NCBI RefSeq assembly: GCF_029911635.1
Contig: NZ_JARYTI010000013.1
Location: 57,711-121,710, forward strand
Reading direction: 5' to 3'
DNA from: Sphingomonas sp. AR_OL41
GTDB taxonomy: Bacteria > Pseudomonadota > Alphaproteobacteria > Sphingomonadales > Sphingomonadaceae
Length of the DNA: 64,000 bases
The translations under genes and the position numbers were made by a program. The notes beneath the pieces were generated by a model. It was not told the origin of the DNA, did not search any database, and saw only the letters and a list, made by a program, of their open reading frames with translations. Positions 51,095-60,098 of this stretch are shown here, piece after piece (position 1 is the first letter of the stretch; the number at the start of each line of letters is the position of its first letter).

Positions 51095-52066
51095 ATGGCC
51101 GATCCGTATCAGACCTTGGGCGTGGCGCGCACCGCGAGCGAGGCGGAGATCAAGAAGGCGTACCGCAAGCTCGCCAAAGAGCTCCATCCCGACAAGAACA
51201 AGGACAATCCGAAGGCGACCGAGCGTTTCAGCCAGGTCACCAACGCCTATGATCTGCTGACCGACAAGGACAAGCGCGCGCGCTTCGATCGCGGCGAGAT
51301 CGACGGCGACGGTAACCCGGCCTCGCCTTTCGGCTTCGGCGGCGGGCCGGGCGGTTTTGGCGGCGGTACCGCCGGCTTTCGCCCGAACCCTGCCGGTGGC
51401 CCGGGCGGTTTCGATTTCGAGGGAGCACCCGATCTCGGCGATGTGTTCGAGGGACTGTTCTCGGGCGGCGCCAAGGGCGGCGGCTTCGCCAGTGGCTTTG
51501 GCGGTTTCGGCCGGCGCCAGCCGCAGCCCAAGGGCGCCAATGTCGCCTATCGCCTCAACGTGCCGTTCGTCGAGGCGGCGACCCTCAAGCCGCAACGCGT
51601 GACGCTCGCCGACGGCAAGCCGATCGACCTCAAGCTTCCCGCCAATCTCGAGAACGGCACGCAGATGCGCCTTGCCGGCAAGGGTCAGGTCGGGCCGGGC
51701 GGCGCCGGCGACGGGATCGTCACGATCAACATCCAGCCACACCGCTTCTTCACCCGCGACGGCGACGATGTGCGGCTCGATTTGCCGATCAGCCTCGCCG
51801 AGGCAGTGCTCGGCGCAAGCGTCAAGGTGCCGACGGTCGAGGGCGCGGTCATGCTGACGGTGCCCAAGGGCACCAGTTCGGGCAAGGTATTGCGGCTGCG
51901 CGGCCGTGGCTTCCACAAGAAGGACGGCGGCAAGGAAGGCGGTCGCGGCGACCAGCTCGTCACGCTGATGGTCGACGTGCCGGCCGATGACGCGGCGCTG
52001 ATCGAGTTCGTGCAGGGCTGGCCCGGTCGCGACAAGGGGAACCCGCGCGGCAATCTCGGGGTTTAG
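51095..52066 (+). CDS. DnaJ-class co-chaperone (CbpA-like, type II)
   Basis: A 323-residue protein. The J domain covers residues 1-70 ([36 protein letters not shown], with HPD intact). A Gly/Phe-rich linker follows ([28 protein letters not shown]), then the two C-terminal substrate-binding beta domains ([61 protein letters not shown]). There is no zinc-finger domain, so it is CbpA-like rather than DnaJ. It stimulates the DnaK ATPase. Confidence 0.92.
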   Translation: MADPYQTLGVARTASEAEIKKAYRKLAKELHPDKNKDNPKATERFSQVTNAYDLLTDKDKRARFDRGEIDGDGNPASPFGFGGGPGGFGGGTAGFRPNPAGGPGGFDFEGAPDLGDVFEGLFSGGAKGGGFASGFGGFGRRQPQPKGANVAYRLNVPFVEAATLKPQRVTLADGKPIDLKLPANLENGTQMRLAGKGQVGPGGAGDGIVTINIQPHRFFTRDGDDVRLDLPISLAEAVLGASVKVPTVEGAVMLTVPKGTSSGKVLRLRGRGFHKKDGGKEGGRGDQLVTLMVDVPADDAALIEFVQGWPGRDKGNPRGNLGV

Positions 52067-52072
52067 CCGGGC

Positions 52073-53029
52073 ATGCAGGATGCTTCGCCGCAGTCCCCCG
52101 AGGAACGGGCGAAGCATCCCGATCAGGCGGCGGTGCCGGCGCATCCGACCGGCTGGATGGCGCCGGTCAGCATTACCTGGGCGGTCACGCGTCGCGTTCT
52201 GGTCGGGGTGTTCAGCAACGGCTTCATGTATGCCGGCAACCTCGCCTATCTCGCGCTGCTCACGGTCTTTCCCTTCTTCATCCTCGCCGCGGCGATCGCC
52301 TCGCTCCTTGGCCAGCGCGCCGGGGCGGCCGAAGCGGTAAGCGCCTTCCTCCATGCGCTGCCGCCCGGTGTCGCCGACCTGCTGCGCAAGCCGATTGCCG
52401 ATGTGCTCGCCGCGCGCACCGGCGGCTTGCTCTGGTTTGGTGCGCTGATCGGCTTGTGGACCGTCGGCAGTTTCGTCGAGACGTTGCGTGACATCTTTCG
52501 CCGCGCCTACGGCGTAACCTTCAGCCGCCCCTTCTGGCATTATCGGCTCGGCTCGATGCTGGTGATCATAGTGTCGGTGATTCTCGCGCTTGTCTCGCTG
52601 CTGCTGCAGGGTGTGTTGCTCGGCGTGCAGGAGTTCATCTACCGCGTGCTGCCTTGGGCGTCCGACATTGCTGGCTGGATCGGCCTGTCGCGACTGGTGC
52701 CCGGCGTGGTGATGTTCGCCGCGCTCTATGCGCTGTTCTATTCGGTGACCCCGTCCAAATATCGCTATGGTCGCTGCCGCAAATGGCCCGGCGCGCTTTT
52801 CACCACTTTGTGGTGGGTCGCCGCGACCGCGTTGCTGCCGATGATCCTCGCGCATGTCGGGCGCTATGACCTGACCTATGGCTCGCTCGCCGGGGTGATC
52901 GTCGCGCTGCTTTACTTCTATATCATCGGCTTGGGGCTGACGATCGGCGCCGAACTCAACGCGGCACTGGCGGAAGCCGACCCGGACAGGGTAGAGGGAG
53001 CCAACAAGTTGCAAGGGACGACGGCGTGA
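52073..53029 (+). CDS. YihY/BrkB family membrane protein
   Basis: A 318-residue inner-membrane protein with six predicted helices. The family pattern is present (GFMYAGNLAYLALLTVFPFFILAAAIASLLG, then PGALFTTLWWVAATALLPMILAHVGRYDLTYGSLAGVIVALLYFYIIGLGLTIGAELNAAL). An older link to virulence or RNase BN was not sustained, and the function is unknown. It starts 6 nt after the DnaJ-class gene and overlaps fabI by 4 nt. Confidence 0.9.
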   Translation: MQDASPQSPEERAKHPDQAAVPAHPTGWMAPVSITWAVTRRVLVGVFSNGFMYAGNLAYLALLTVFPFFILAAAIASLLGQRAGAAEAVSAFLHALPPGVADLLRKPIADVLAARTGGLLWFGALIGLWTVGSFVETLRDIFRRAYGVTFSRPFWHYRLGSMLVIIVSVILALVSLLLQGVLLGVQEFIYRVLPWASDIAGWIGLSRLVPGVVMFAALYALFYSVTPSKYRYGRCRKWPGALFTTLWWVAATALLPMILAHVGRYDLTYGSLAGVIVALLYFYIIGLGLTIGAELNAALAEADPDRVEGANKLQGTTA

Positions 53030-53829
53030 CGGGTTTGATGGCAGGAAAACGCGGGCTGATCATGGGGCTCGCCAATGATCGTTCTCTGGCCTGGGGGATT
53101 GCGAAGAAACTGTCCGAAGCGGGCGCCGAGCTCGCCTTCAGCTACCAGGGCGAGGCGATGGAAAAGCGCGTTCGCCCGCTCGCAGAGCAACTCGGCGTGG
53201 CGCGACTGTTCGATTGCGACGTGTCCGACATGGCCGCGCTCGACGCGACCTTCGCCAACCTCGCCGTCGAATGGCCGACGATCGACTTCGTCGTCCACGC
53301 GATCGGCTTTTCCGACAAGAACGAGCTGCGCGGCGGCTATGTCGACACCAGCCTCGACAATTTCCTGATGACGATGAACATCTCGGTCTATTCGTTCGTC
53401 GCGGTGTGCAAGCGCGCGGCGGCGATGATGCCCAATGGCGGGTCGCTGCTGACGCTGAGCTATTACGGCGCCGAAAAGGTCATTCCGCACTATAACGTCA
53501 TGGGCGTCGCCAAGGCCGCGCTCGAAACCAGCGTGCAATATCTCGCGGTCGATCTCGGCCGCGACAATATACGCGTCAACGCCATCTCGGCCGGCCCAAT
53601 CAAGACGCTAGCCGCCTCGGGCATCGGCGACTTCCGCCTGATCCTCAAATGGAACGAGCTCAATTCGCCGCTGAAGCGCAACGTCACGATCGAGGATGTC
53701 GGCGGTGCCGGTCTCTATCTGCTCAGCGACCTGGCGAGCGGCGTCACCGGCGAGACGCACCATGTCGACGCCGGCTACAACGTCATCGGCATGAAGGCCG
53801 AGGACGCGCCGGATATCGCATTGGTGTGA
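53026..53829 (+). CDS. fabI: enoyl-[acyl-carrier-protein] reductase (NADH), FabI
   Basis: A 267-residue short-chain dehydrogenase that performs the last reduction of type II fatty acid elongation; the target of triclosan. Cofactor site: GKRGLIMGLANDRSLAWGIAKKL. The catalytic Tyr/Lys are in SYYGAEKVIPHYNVMGVAKAALE, and the substrate loop GPIKTLAASGIGDF is standard. GTG 53026 overlaps the BrkB stop (GTGA); an internal ATG at 53038 is the alternative and would lose only four residues. Confidence 0.95.
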   Translation: MTGLMAGKRGLIMGLANDRSLAWGIAKKLSEAGAELAFSYQGEAMEKRVRPLAEQLGVARLFDCDVSDMAALDATFANLAVEWPTIDFVVHAIGFSDKNELRGGYVDTSLDNFLMTMNISVYSFVAVCKRAAAMMPNGGSLLTLSYYGAEKVIPHYNVMGVAKAALETSVQYLAVDLGRDNIRVNAISAGPIKTLAASGIGDFRLILKWNELNSPLKRNVTIEDVGGAGLYLLSDLASGVTGETHHVDAGYNVIGMKAEDAPDIALV

Positions 53830-53904
53830 GGTGCCGCCCCGGTCCCTTGGGGATAGGGGAAGACCTCCAATGCGGCGAGCCCGGCAGGTGGCAGGGCCAT
53901 GCGC

Positions 53905-54933
53905 TCAGACGGGCCTCGGCAATGTGACGCGAAAGGCCGCGCCGCCGCCACGACCTTCCAGGCAGCTAACGTCGCCGCCATGACGGCGGGCGATCTGGCT
54001 CACGAGGCTCAGGCCGAGGCCGTGGCCGCCATCGGCTTCGCTGGCGCCGCGCACGCGGTAAAAGGGCGTGAAGATCGCCTCCCGTTCGGCCTCCGGGACG
54101 CCACTCCCGCCATCGATTACGTCAAGCTGTGCGGTTCCTGTGGATAGCGTCAACGTCGCGCTGGTCGGCGTATTGCCGCCATGGCGCAGGGCGTTTTCAA
54201 GCAGGTTGCGGATCATCCGCCGGAGCAAGGCGGGATCTCCCGCAATGCTGACCGCTTCGACCGCGCATTCCACTGCCGAGCGCGAACATTCCTCCACAAC
54301 CAGTGCAGCAAGATCGACATCCACGAACGGTCGCTCGTGCTCGCCCGCCATGTCGAGGCGACTGGCGAGCAGCACCTCGCCGATCAACTGGTCCAGTTCG
54401 GCGATATTGCGCGCCAGCTCGGTTCGAAGAGCCGCCGGTGCGCTATCCTCCAGCAACTCGATCGCCATGCGGATTCGCGCGAGCGGCGAGCGCAGTTCGT
54501 GCGAGGCGTTCGCCAGCAGGGTTTTCTGCCCGCTCATCAACGCTTCGACGCGGGCGGCAGCTCCGTTAAAGCTGATTGCCAGCCGCGCGACCTCATCCCG
54601 GCCCTCGACCGCGACCCGGGTGGACAAGTCGCCAGCGCCCCACGCCGCGACGCTCGCCTCGAGCCGCTCGAGGCCGCGCGTCAGCCGCCGTACTACCGGA
54701 TAGGAGGCCAATGCCACGACCATGGCGATGACCATGAGCAAACCCAGCATGCTGACATGGGCTCGGGCGCCCGGGATCGTGATCGGCATCGTGCCGTACC
54801 CTCGGTGCGCGAGCCCGAACAGAATTGCCGCGACCACAAGGCTGGCCAGCAGCGCAAGATAAATGCGGACATAGAGGCGTTGCCCGAGGCCAGAGCGCCT
54901 GACGCCGGAACCGGCGGTGGGATATTCAGCCAT
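53905..54933 (-). CDS. CpxA-like sensor histidine kinase
   Basis: A 342-residue inner-membrane kinase. Two membrane helices (LYVRIYLALLASLVVAAILFGL; MLGLLMVIAMVVALASYPVV) flank a very short periplasmic loop of about 30 residues. Then come a HAMP domain, the phosphoacceptor His in LLANASHELRSPLARIRMAIELL, and ATPase boxes RNLLENALRHGG (N) and DGGHGLGLSLV (G2). ATG 54933 overlaps the regulator stop by 8 nt. The small periplasmic part means a Spy-like partner, or membrane state itself, may provide the signal. Confidence 0.92.
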   Translation of the reverse strand: MAEYPTAGSGVRRSGLGQRLYVRIYLALLASLVVAAILFGLAHRGYGTMPITIPGARAHVSMLGLLMVIAMVVALASYPVVRRLTRGLERLEASVAAWGAGDLSTRVAVEGRDEVARLAISFNGAAARVEALMSGQKTLLANASHELRSPLARIRMAIELLEDSAPAALRTELARNIAELDQLIGEVLLASRLDMAGEHERPFVDVDLAALVVEECSRSAVECAVEAVSIAGDPALLRRMIRNLLENALRHGGNTPTSATLTLSTGTAQLDVIDGGSGVPEAEREAIFTPFYRVRGASEADGGHGLGLSLVSQIARRHGGDVSCLEGRGGGAAFRVTLPRPV

Positions 54934-55642
54934 CCTGCACCCGTGCGAATACATAGCCCGTACCGCGCACCGTCAGGATACGCTTCGGATCTTTCGGGTC
55001 GTCCTCGATCATCGCGCGCAGGCGCGCGATGTGGACGTCGATCGATCGGTCGAACGGCTCGTGCGTCCCGCCCTTCAACGCCTCGATCAATTGGTCACGC
55101 GACAGGACCCGCCCGGCGCGTTCGGCCAACAGGGCGAGCAGATCGAACTGATAGGCGGTAAGCATGCAGGCGCGACGATCGAGCAGCACGGCGCGGGCGT
55201 CGCGATCGATCTCGAGGCGGCCGAAGCGGAGTGTGGCCGTGCCTGCCGCTTCGGCCAGCCGTGGCCGCCGCAGAACGGCCCGCAACCGCGCGAGCAATTC
55301 GCGCGGTTCGAACGGCTTGGGAAGATAGTCGTCGGCGCCGATTTCGAGCCCGATCACGCGATCGAACGGGTCGCCCTTCGCCGTGAGCATCACGATCGGG
55401 ACGGAATCCTCAGGGCTCGGCAGTGCGCGGATTTGCCGACACAGGTCGAGCCCGTCGCTGTCGGGTAACATCAGATCGAGCAGCACCGCAGCAAAGCTGC
55501 CATCGGTCTGGTCGCGCAGCGCGGCAAGGCCGCCCGCGCCGGTGGCGCTATGCGTCACGACATAGCCGTCCTGGCCGAGATAGGTTGCGACCATCGTCGC
55601 AAGACGCTGGTCGTCCTCGATCATCAGGATGCGCTTGGCCAT
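54926..55642 (-). CDS. OmpR/CpxR-like response regulator
   Basis: A 238-residue regulator. The receiver domain has the acidic pair IEDD, the phosphorylated Asp in LLDLMLPDSDG, and Lys in LPKPF. The OmpR-type winged helix follows (LTAYQFDLLALLAERAGRVLSRDQLIEAL, RSIDVHIARLRAMIEDDPKDPKRILTVRGTGYVF). ATG 55642 starts at MAKRILMIEDD; upstream ATGs at 55669 and 55681 add unconserved residues. It would bind the GTAAA-N5-GCAAA site upstream of the spy-like gene, giving positive autoregulation. Confidence 0.93.
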   Translation of the reverse strand: MAKRILMIEDDQRLATMVATYLGQDGYVVTHSATGAGGLAALRDQTDGSFAAVLLDLMLPDSDGLDLCRQIRALPSPEDSVPIVMLTAKGDPFDRVIGLEIGADDYLPKPFEPRELLARLRAVLRRPRLAEAAGTATLRFGRLEIDRDARAVLLDRRACMLTAYQFDLLALLAERAGRVLSRDQLIEALKGGTHEPFDRSIDVHIARLRAMIEDDPKDPKRILTVRGTGYVFARVQDG

Positions 55643-55680
55643 GGCGTTGATCTCGGGCGAGGAGGGCATCAGGCGGATCA

Positions 55681-55711
55681 TACAGGCTTCGCGTGCGACG
55701 CGAAGCCTGTA
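55681..55711. terminator. 13-bp perfect hairpin between urcA and regulator genes
   Basis: TACAGGCTTCGCG pairs with CGCGAAGCCTGTA around a 5-nt loop. It follows the UrcA stop (minus strand) and precedes the regulator start by about 40 nt. No T tract follows, so it may be an attenuator or RNA-processing stem rather than a full terminator. Confidence 0.5.
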
Positions 55712-55734
55712 CGTCGGCCGCAGAGCATTCTGCG

Positions 55735-55751
55735 GCGCTTCGGCGAAGCGC
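55735..55751. terminator. second short hairpin after urcA
   Basis: GCGCTTC and GAAGCGC pair around GGC, 14 nt after the UrcA stop on the minus strand. With the hairpin at 55681 it makes a double stem-loop in the 120-nt gap. Confidence 0.4.
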
Positions 55752-55764
55752 TACGATCGCGGCG

Positions 55765-56109
55765 TCAGCCCGTGGCGCCGAGGGTTGCCGCCGTAGCAGC
55801 GTGGCGCGTGTTTCCCTGCCACGCGCGGCGATGCACCTGATCATAGGCATCGGCGACGGCCGTGCGATAGCAGCGCATTTCGCGCACCTTCTCGGCTATC
55901 GGCGCGGCGTTGCTGGTCACGCACAGCCGGCGGGCGGCCGCGCTGATGCGAGACCGGAGCGTCGAGATCCCGGCCGGGCGATCGAGATCCAGGTCCGCAT
56001 AGGTAACCCGCTGGGATGGCGCGGGACCGCCCTCGACGATCAAGGGCGCGGCATTGGCGGGCCCGGCCGCAAGGACCCCAAGGGTGATCGCCAGAAAATA
56101 TCGGTTCAT
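55765..56109 (-). CDS. UrcA family protein, exported
   Basis: A 114-residue protein with a signal peptide (YFLAITLGVLAAGPANAA) and the UrcA domain (QRVTYADLDLDRPAGISTLRSRISAAARRLC, later EMRCYRTAVADAYDQV). The two conserved Cys could form a disulfide in the periplasm. The family is common in sphingomonads and Caulobacterales and has no settled function. The start overlaps the spy-like stop by 4 nt. Confidence 0.88.
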   Translation of the reverse strand: MNRYFLAITLGVLAAGPANAAPLIVEGGPAPSQRVTYADLDLDRPAGISTLRSRISAAARRLCVTSNAAPIAEKVREMRCYRTAVADAYDQVHRRAWQGNTRHAATAATLGATG

Positions 56110-56603
56110 CGCACCGCCCCTTCCTTGTCATGCGCCTGGAGATGCGCCGCGAGCCGAGCCCGCTGTGCCGGGCTGAGTATCTCGGCTGCATCGGCAAGCG
56201 CCGTGACGACGCGTTTGGAGGTCGTGTCGATTTCGCGCATCTGGGCGACCCGCAAGCTTTCGAGCGCCGCCCGGTCGATGCTCGGCTGGAGCAGCAATGC
56301 GTGGAGGCGTTGATGGGTCTCCCCGAACTGCGCATGGGTCACGCGGAGGTCTTCATGGACGGCCCGGGCGAGGACCTTCAGCCGACTCTTCTGCTCGGCG
56401 GTGGCGTCGGGCAGGACCGTGCTGAACATCTGGTCGACATGGGCGTCGACCGCGGCCGGGTCCATCGCCGCATGGCCGTGACCCGGCATCTGATGTCCGG
56501 CCACAATGCTCAGCGCTGGGCCGGCACCGATCAGTCCCGCAGTGCCAGCCGTAACAGACAAAATGCCGGCCAACATCCACTGTCGTTGCGAAAGAATATT
56601 CAT
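56106..56603 (-). CDS. Spy/CpxP family periplasmic protein
   Basis: A 165-residue exported helical protein. A signal-type N-terminus (WMLAGILSVTAGTAGLIGAGPALS) is followed by a His/Met-rich patch (HQMPGHGHAAM) and long helices of the LTxxQ/Spy type (ATAEQKSRLKVLARAVHEDLRVTHAQF, LSPAQRARLAAHLQAH). Spy and CpxP are ATP-independent periplasmic chaperones controlled by CpxAR. It heads the operon with UrcA, regulator and kinase; CpxP proteins also restrain the kinase. The His/Met patch could bind copper. Confidence 0.8.
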   Translation of the reverse strand: MNILSQRQWMLAGILSVTAGTAGLIGAGPALSIVAGHQMPGHGHAAMDPAAVDAHVDQMFSTVLPDATAEQKSRLKVLARAVHEDLRVTHAQFGETHQRLHALLLQPSIDRAALESLRVAQMREIDTTSKRVVTALADAAEILSPAQRARLAAHLQAHDKEGAVR

Positions 56604-56691
56604 TTTTCGAACCTTTCATCTGGGAATGGCGACGACTGCGTCGTCGTCACGTCCCTTTCGCGCGGCGGCGTTGCTCGGCGATGTGTGTCAG

Positions 56692-56706
56692 GTAAAGTTA
56701 TGCAAA
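56692..56706. promoter_or_regulatory. CpxR-box-like site upstream of the spy-like operon
   Basis: GTAAA, 5 nt, GCAAA: 9 of 10 positions match the known E. coli CpxR consensus GTAAA-N5-GTAAA. It lies about 90 nt upstream of the spy-like start. A further AAAGTT follows at about 56724, in line with extended OmpR-type tandem sites. Binding by the operon's own regulator is inferred. Confidence 0.55.
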
Positions 56707-57155
56707 GTTGGGAAGGTCGGAAAGTTGTCCGGTCGGACAGGAGCCGCCGGGCAGGCCGCTGCTTGCCGCCACGCCGGAGCGTTTGCCGAGCCGCGTCGGC
56801 AAAGGTGGGTCGCTGCTTATGCTCGGCAATATCTGCATCGACGCCATCTTGGGCGCCGGATCGAGATGTTCGCTGCCGCGGCAAGAGTGACTTCCGGCTG
56901 GTTTGCGCTGTTCTCCGCCCCGGGAAGGGCGCAGCTGGAAGCTATCGCCGGAGCGACCGAACGAAGAATGGCGGGCGGTTGCTGCAAGGTCCCCGATGCG
57001 CCTAACAATTCCACGACGCTGGCGTTGTTTTGGCGGGCGTCGTTAGCGAGCCGACGGCGGATGAGTGCGTTAAAGGTCTTGCGGGGCTGCTAAGTGCGCT
57101 CCGCCGAAAAATGCCGGGACGGACATGGCCGCCCCGGCTTAGTATATCCAGGACG
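56707..57155. other. gene-free stretch
   Basis: About 450 nt between the Cpx-like promoter region and the beta-helix gene. Short frames exist on both strands but lack ribosome sites, motifs or consistent codon use. I see nothing else in it. Confidence 0.5.
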
Positions 57156-58130
57156 CTATTGCAGGCTGACCGGCGTCAGGGTGGCGCTGGCACCGCCGTT
57201 GCCGGCGCTGGTGCCGAGACGGTTGTTGCCGAACGACAGGATCGAACCGGTCCCCGTGATCTTCGAGGTAGAGCCATTGCTGTACACGCCGACATTTGAC
57301 AGGCGGATCGTCGCGTTCGTCGCGACGACGCCGAAGAAGACGTTGTTCGCCACCGTAACCGAGTCGAGCGACACGTTTACCGGGCCGCCGGCCGACGAAT
57401 TGGCGAACACGCCGCGGAACGCATTGTTGGAAAAGCTACTGTTGGTAACGACGGCAGTCGAATTGTCCTCGACCTGCAGCGCAATCGCCGAGGTGGAAAT
57501 GCTGACATGATCGAGCGTGGCAAGCGCAGTACCGACACCGGTCGGCTTGATCCCGATCCCGTTCTGCAAATTGTTGAAGATATCGACGTTGCGCACGACC
57601 AAGTTGGCGCCCGCCACGCTCGGCTCGAACGAAATGCCCGACGTGGTGGTGTTGGCGCCACCGTTGCCGAAGCCGTTGATGCTGACATGCTCAATGGTCA
57701 GGCTGTTGCCCTGGAGGAAGCGGATCCCGACCAGGCCGGGGGTACCCGCGCCCTGGATGCCGTCGATCGTCACATTGCGCACCACGACGTTGACGTTCGC
57801 CGCGTTGATCGTGATGCCGTTGGTGCCGGCCACGAGGATCGATCCGACCTGGCCGCCGGGGCCGCTGCCACAATCCAGCGTGATCGACTTGGTGATCGTC
57901 ACGCCGCCAAAGCCGCCCGGATCGAGGCAATCGATCTCGCCGCCCGACGCGGTCTTGCTTATAGCGCCGGCAAACGTCTTGCACGGCGCGGTGCGGCTGC
58001 ACGGGTTGGCGTCGTCGCCGACACCCGAAATCCAGGTGCGCGTGGCCTGAGCGCTCGCTGGTGCGGCGACGCATAGCGCAGCTAGTGTTGCGGCCATCGT
58101 CATGGCAGCCATTCTGATCAGTCTCATCAT
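57156..58130 (-). CDS. secreted right-handed parallel beta-helix protein
   Basis: A 324-residue exported protein. The signal peptide (MAAMTMAATLAALCVAAPASA) is followed by the common start RTWISGVGDDANPCSRTAPCKTFAGAISKTASGGEIDCLDPGGFGGVTI. Repeated parallel beta-helix rungs follow, rich in Asn, Val and Gly (VRNVTIDGI, IEHVSINGFGNGG, VVRNVDIFNNLQNGIGI, NSSFSNNAFRGVFANSS). Four Cys near the N-terminus could cap the helix. Substrate or partner unknown; such proteins are surface or periplasmic. ATG 58130 has GGAAGGAA upstream. Confidence 0.88.
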   Translation of the reverse strand: MMRLIRMAAMTMAATLAALCVAAPASAQATRTWISGVGDDANPCSRTAPCKTFAGAISKTASGGEIDCLDPGGFGGVTITKSITLDCGSGPGGQVGSILVAGTNGITINAANVNVVVRNVTIDGIQGAGTPGLVGIRFLQGNSLTIEHVSINGFGNGGANTTTSGISFEPSVAGANLVVRNVDIFNNLQNGIGIKPTGVGTALATLDHVSISTSAIALQVEDNSTAVVTNSSFSNNAFRGVFANSSAGGPVNVSLDSVTVANNVFFGVVATNATIRLSNVGVYSNGSTSKITGTGSILSFGNNRLGTSAGNGGASATLTPVSLQ

Positions 58131-58673
58131 GCGAAATTCCTTCCCCTCTTTGACGCGCGTGACGTCGCGACGCTTGAACACCGCCAATTCGTCGCCGCTC
58201 TCCCGGCCGCGCCGAAGTGGTAAAGGATCCGTTAGTATATGATTAGCCGATGGCGGTACGATAGGCCATTGAAAAGAAGCTTTGAAAAGCAGGCTGCCAT
58301 CGACTGTACAGTGCTCGCGCAATGGCGACTGCCCGCCAGTCAGCGGCGGGGTATTTTGCACGTTGCCACATGAAAACGCAGCAGAAATCGAAGCGGACTG
58401 CAACCGGATGAAGCCGCATCCCCGACGCGCGTCGGAAGCCGGCCCCGATTATCGGTCGATGTGCCGGCGATGGAGGGCAGGATAGAGGGCAGATCCGGTC
58501 GGAGCCTGACCTTGACCAAAACGTGGACCTACAGAAACGTTATGCTGACCTGATCAACTTGTGACAACTGCGCCTGCTCACGGCATGCCGTCCATTATCG
58601 AAGGGCCGGGTGGTTATCGTGCCAAAGACCTGCCGCGCCACGTCCCATGGGGGAGAGCCGCCATGTCGCACCC
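58131..58673. other. gene-free stretch with beta-helix promoter region
   Basis: About 540 nt. A TATACT hexamer on the minus strand near 58235 could be the -10 of the beta-helix gene. A plus-strand frame of 67 codons (58282-58485) has no motif or ribosome site. No gene is supported. Confidence 0.45.
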
Positions 58674-59300
58674 TCACGCCGGTGGCACGAACACCTGCCG
58701 CACCGCGACGAACGCCGGCAGCGCCTCGCAGCGCGCGCAGTGCGCCATGAGCGCCGGGATGGTCGCCTGGTCGATCAGGCCGGGATGCGCCTCGCCCGCG
58801 AAGCGCAGCGCGCAGGCCAGCATGATGTCGGCATGGCCGATCACTTCGCCCTGCCAATAGGGCGTCGCGCGCGCCGCGCGCTCGGCTTCCAGCAGGCGAA
58901 CGACCTCGGCGATCTGCGTGCGGCAGCGCTCGCTCCACAGCGCCGAAGGCTCGGCATGGAGGACGCGTTCATAGACGAGGCTGACCGCCTTGTCGGCGAG
59001 GCCCGCCGCGAGCGCGGTGATCCGCAGCGCCGCGCGCCGCGGCGGCCCGGCCGCCGGGAACAGTGCGCGCGCCGGGCCGACCTGTTCGTCGAGATGATCG
59101 AGAATGGCGTTGCTGTCGATCAGCGCGGTGCCGTCGTCGAGCACCAGCGTCGGCACGCGGCGCAGCGGATTATAGGCCGCGATCCGCTCGCCATCCGCAA
59201 AGGTCGACCATGGGTAATGGTCGTGCGCGATCTCATAGAGCGCGAGCGCAATGCCGACCCGACGGACGAAGGGGGAATCATATTGGCCGATCAGAATCAT
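58674..59300 (-). CDS. glutathione S-transferase family protein
   Basis: A 208-residue cytosolic protein. The thioredoxin-like N-terminal domain (MILIGQYDSPFVRRVGIALALYEI) has Ser in the usual active-site position (YDSPFVRRV). It also has the cis-Pro RRVPTLVLDDG and the glutathione-contact ALIDSNAILDHLDEQ. A helical C-terminal domain follows (YWQGEVIGHADIMLACALRFA). The electrophile substrate is unknown. It appears to be a single gene. Confidence 0.9.
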   Translation of the reverse strand: MILIGQYDSPFVRRVGIALALYEIAHDHYPWSTFADGERIAAYNPLRRVPTLVLDDGTALIDSNAILDHLDEQVGPARALFPAAGPPRRAALRITALAAGLADKAVSLVYERVLHAEPSALWSERCRTQIAEVVRLLEAERAARATPYWQGEVIGHADIMLACALRFAGEAHPGLIDQATIPALMAHCARCEALPAFVAVRQVFVPPA

Positions 59301-59423
59301 CGCGCGCTCCCATGGCAGGGAGGATGAATTCTGGAATGAAGCCCGGCTTTGTCAATCGATCGAGGCCCGCGCCGGCAATCCCGGCGCTGCCGTGGCAGGG
59401 GCTCGGCCAAGCGCGAAACGACG

Positions 59424-60098
59424 TTACGCCGCGCGTCGCAACCCCGTCGTCGTAAGGAACGCCTCGCCAAGCCGCTCCACCACGCGCGTTCCCGGCGGAA
59501 ACGGGCTCTGCCCGGCAGGGGCGCGACCGAGAAAGTCCATCGCGCAAACCCTGGCGCAGTCATGATCGGTCATCGCATCGCCGACGAACAGGCAGCGCTC
59601 GCGCACCAGACTTTGCGCGGCGAGAATCTCCTCGACGATGACATGCTTCTTCTGCGGCGCGCCGCGTGCCGAGGCGAAGAAGCGGCGCAGTCCCTTGCGC
59701 TCGACGATGATCTGCAATTCGTCGTGCGGTGTGCCCGAGACGATATGCGCAGGCACGCCTTGCGCCTGCAGCAGCGCCAGCACTTCGGGCACGTCGGGCA
59801 GCAGTGGGCTCGCCACCACCGCGTCGAGCACGATGTCCGACAGCCGGTCGCACCAGGAGATGATTTCCGCCTGGGTCAGTTCGATGCCGAGCAACTCGCG
59901 GTGGAATTTGGGGATCTTGTCGAAGCGCGTCTCGCCGGGGACGGCGCGTTGATAGGCCATCACCGCCGAGCGCACTTCGGGGCCGAAGTCCCGGTACAGC
60001 TCGCCGAACGCCATGATCTTGGCATCGACCGAGTCGGCGATCACCCCGTCGAAATCGAAAAAGATCGCGTCATATGGCGATGGGAAGCGGGTGGGCAT
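59424..60098 (-). CDS. HAD family hydrolase (sugar-phosphatase-like)
   Basis: A 224-residue HAD phosphatase. Motif I FFDFDGVIADS, motif II IVSGTPHDEL, Lys of motif III in GAPQKKHVIVEEI, and motif IV FVGDAMTDHDCA are all present, with a helical cap in between. Its start overlaps the cytidylyltransferase gene by 29 nt. In nonulosonate pathways a phosphatase removes the 9-phosphate before CMP activation, so a sugar-acid phosphate substrate is likely, but this is inference from the neighbour. Confidence 0.87.
   Translation of the reverse strand: MPTRFPSPYDAIFFDFDGVIADSVDAKIMAFGELYRDFGPEVRSAVMAYQRAVPGETRFDKIPKFHRELLGIELTQAEIISWCDRLSDIVLDAVVASPLLPDVPEVLALLQAQGVPAHIVSGTPHDELQIIVERKGLRRFFASARGAPQKKHVIVEEILAAQSLVRERCLFVGDAMTDHDCARVCAMDFLGRAPAGQSPFPPGTRVVERLGEAFLTTTGLRRAA

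Noticed and set aside
56708..56890. 60-codon plus-strand frame in the 450-nt gap before the beta-helix gene
   Set aside because: No ribosome site, no motif, and overlapping frames on both strands are equally open.
58282..58485. 67-codon plus-strand frame upstream of the beta-helix gene
   Set aside because: Lies in the probable promoter region, lacks a ribosome site and any recognisable feature.
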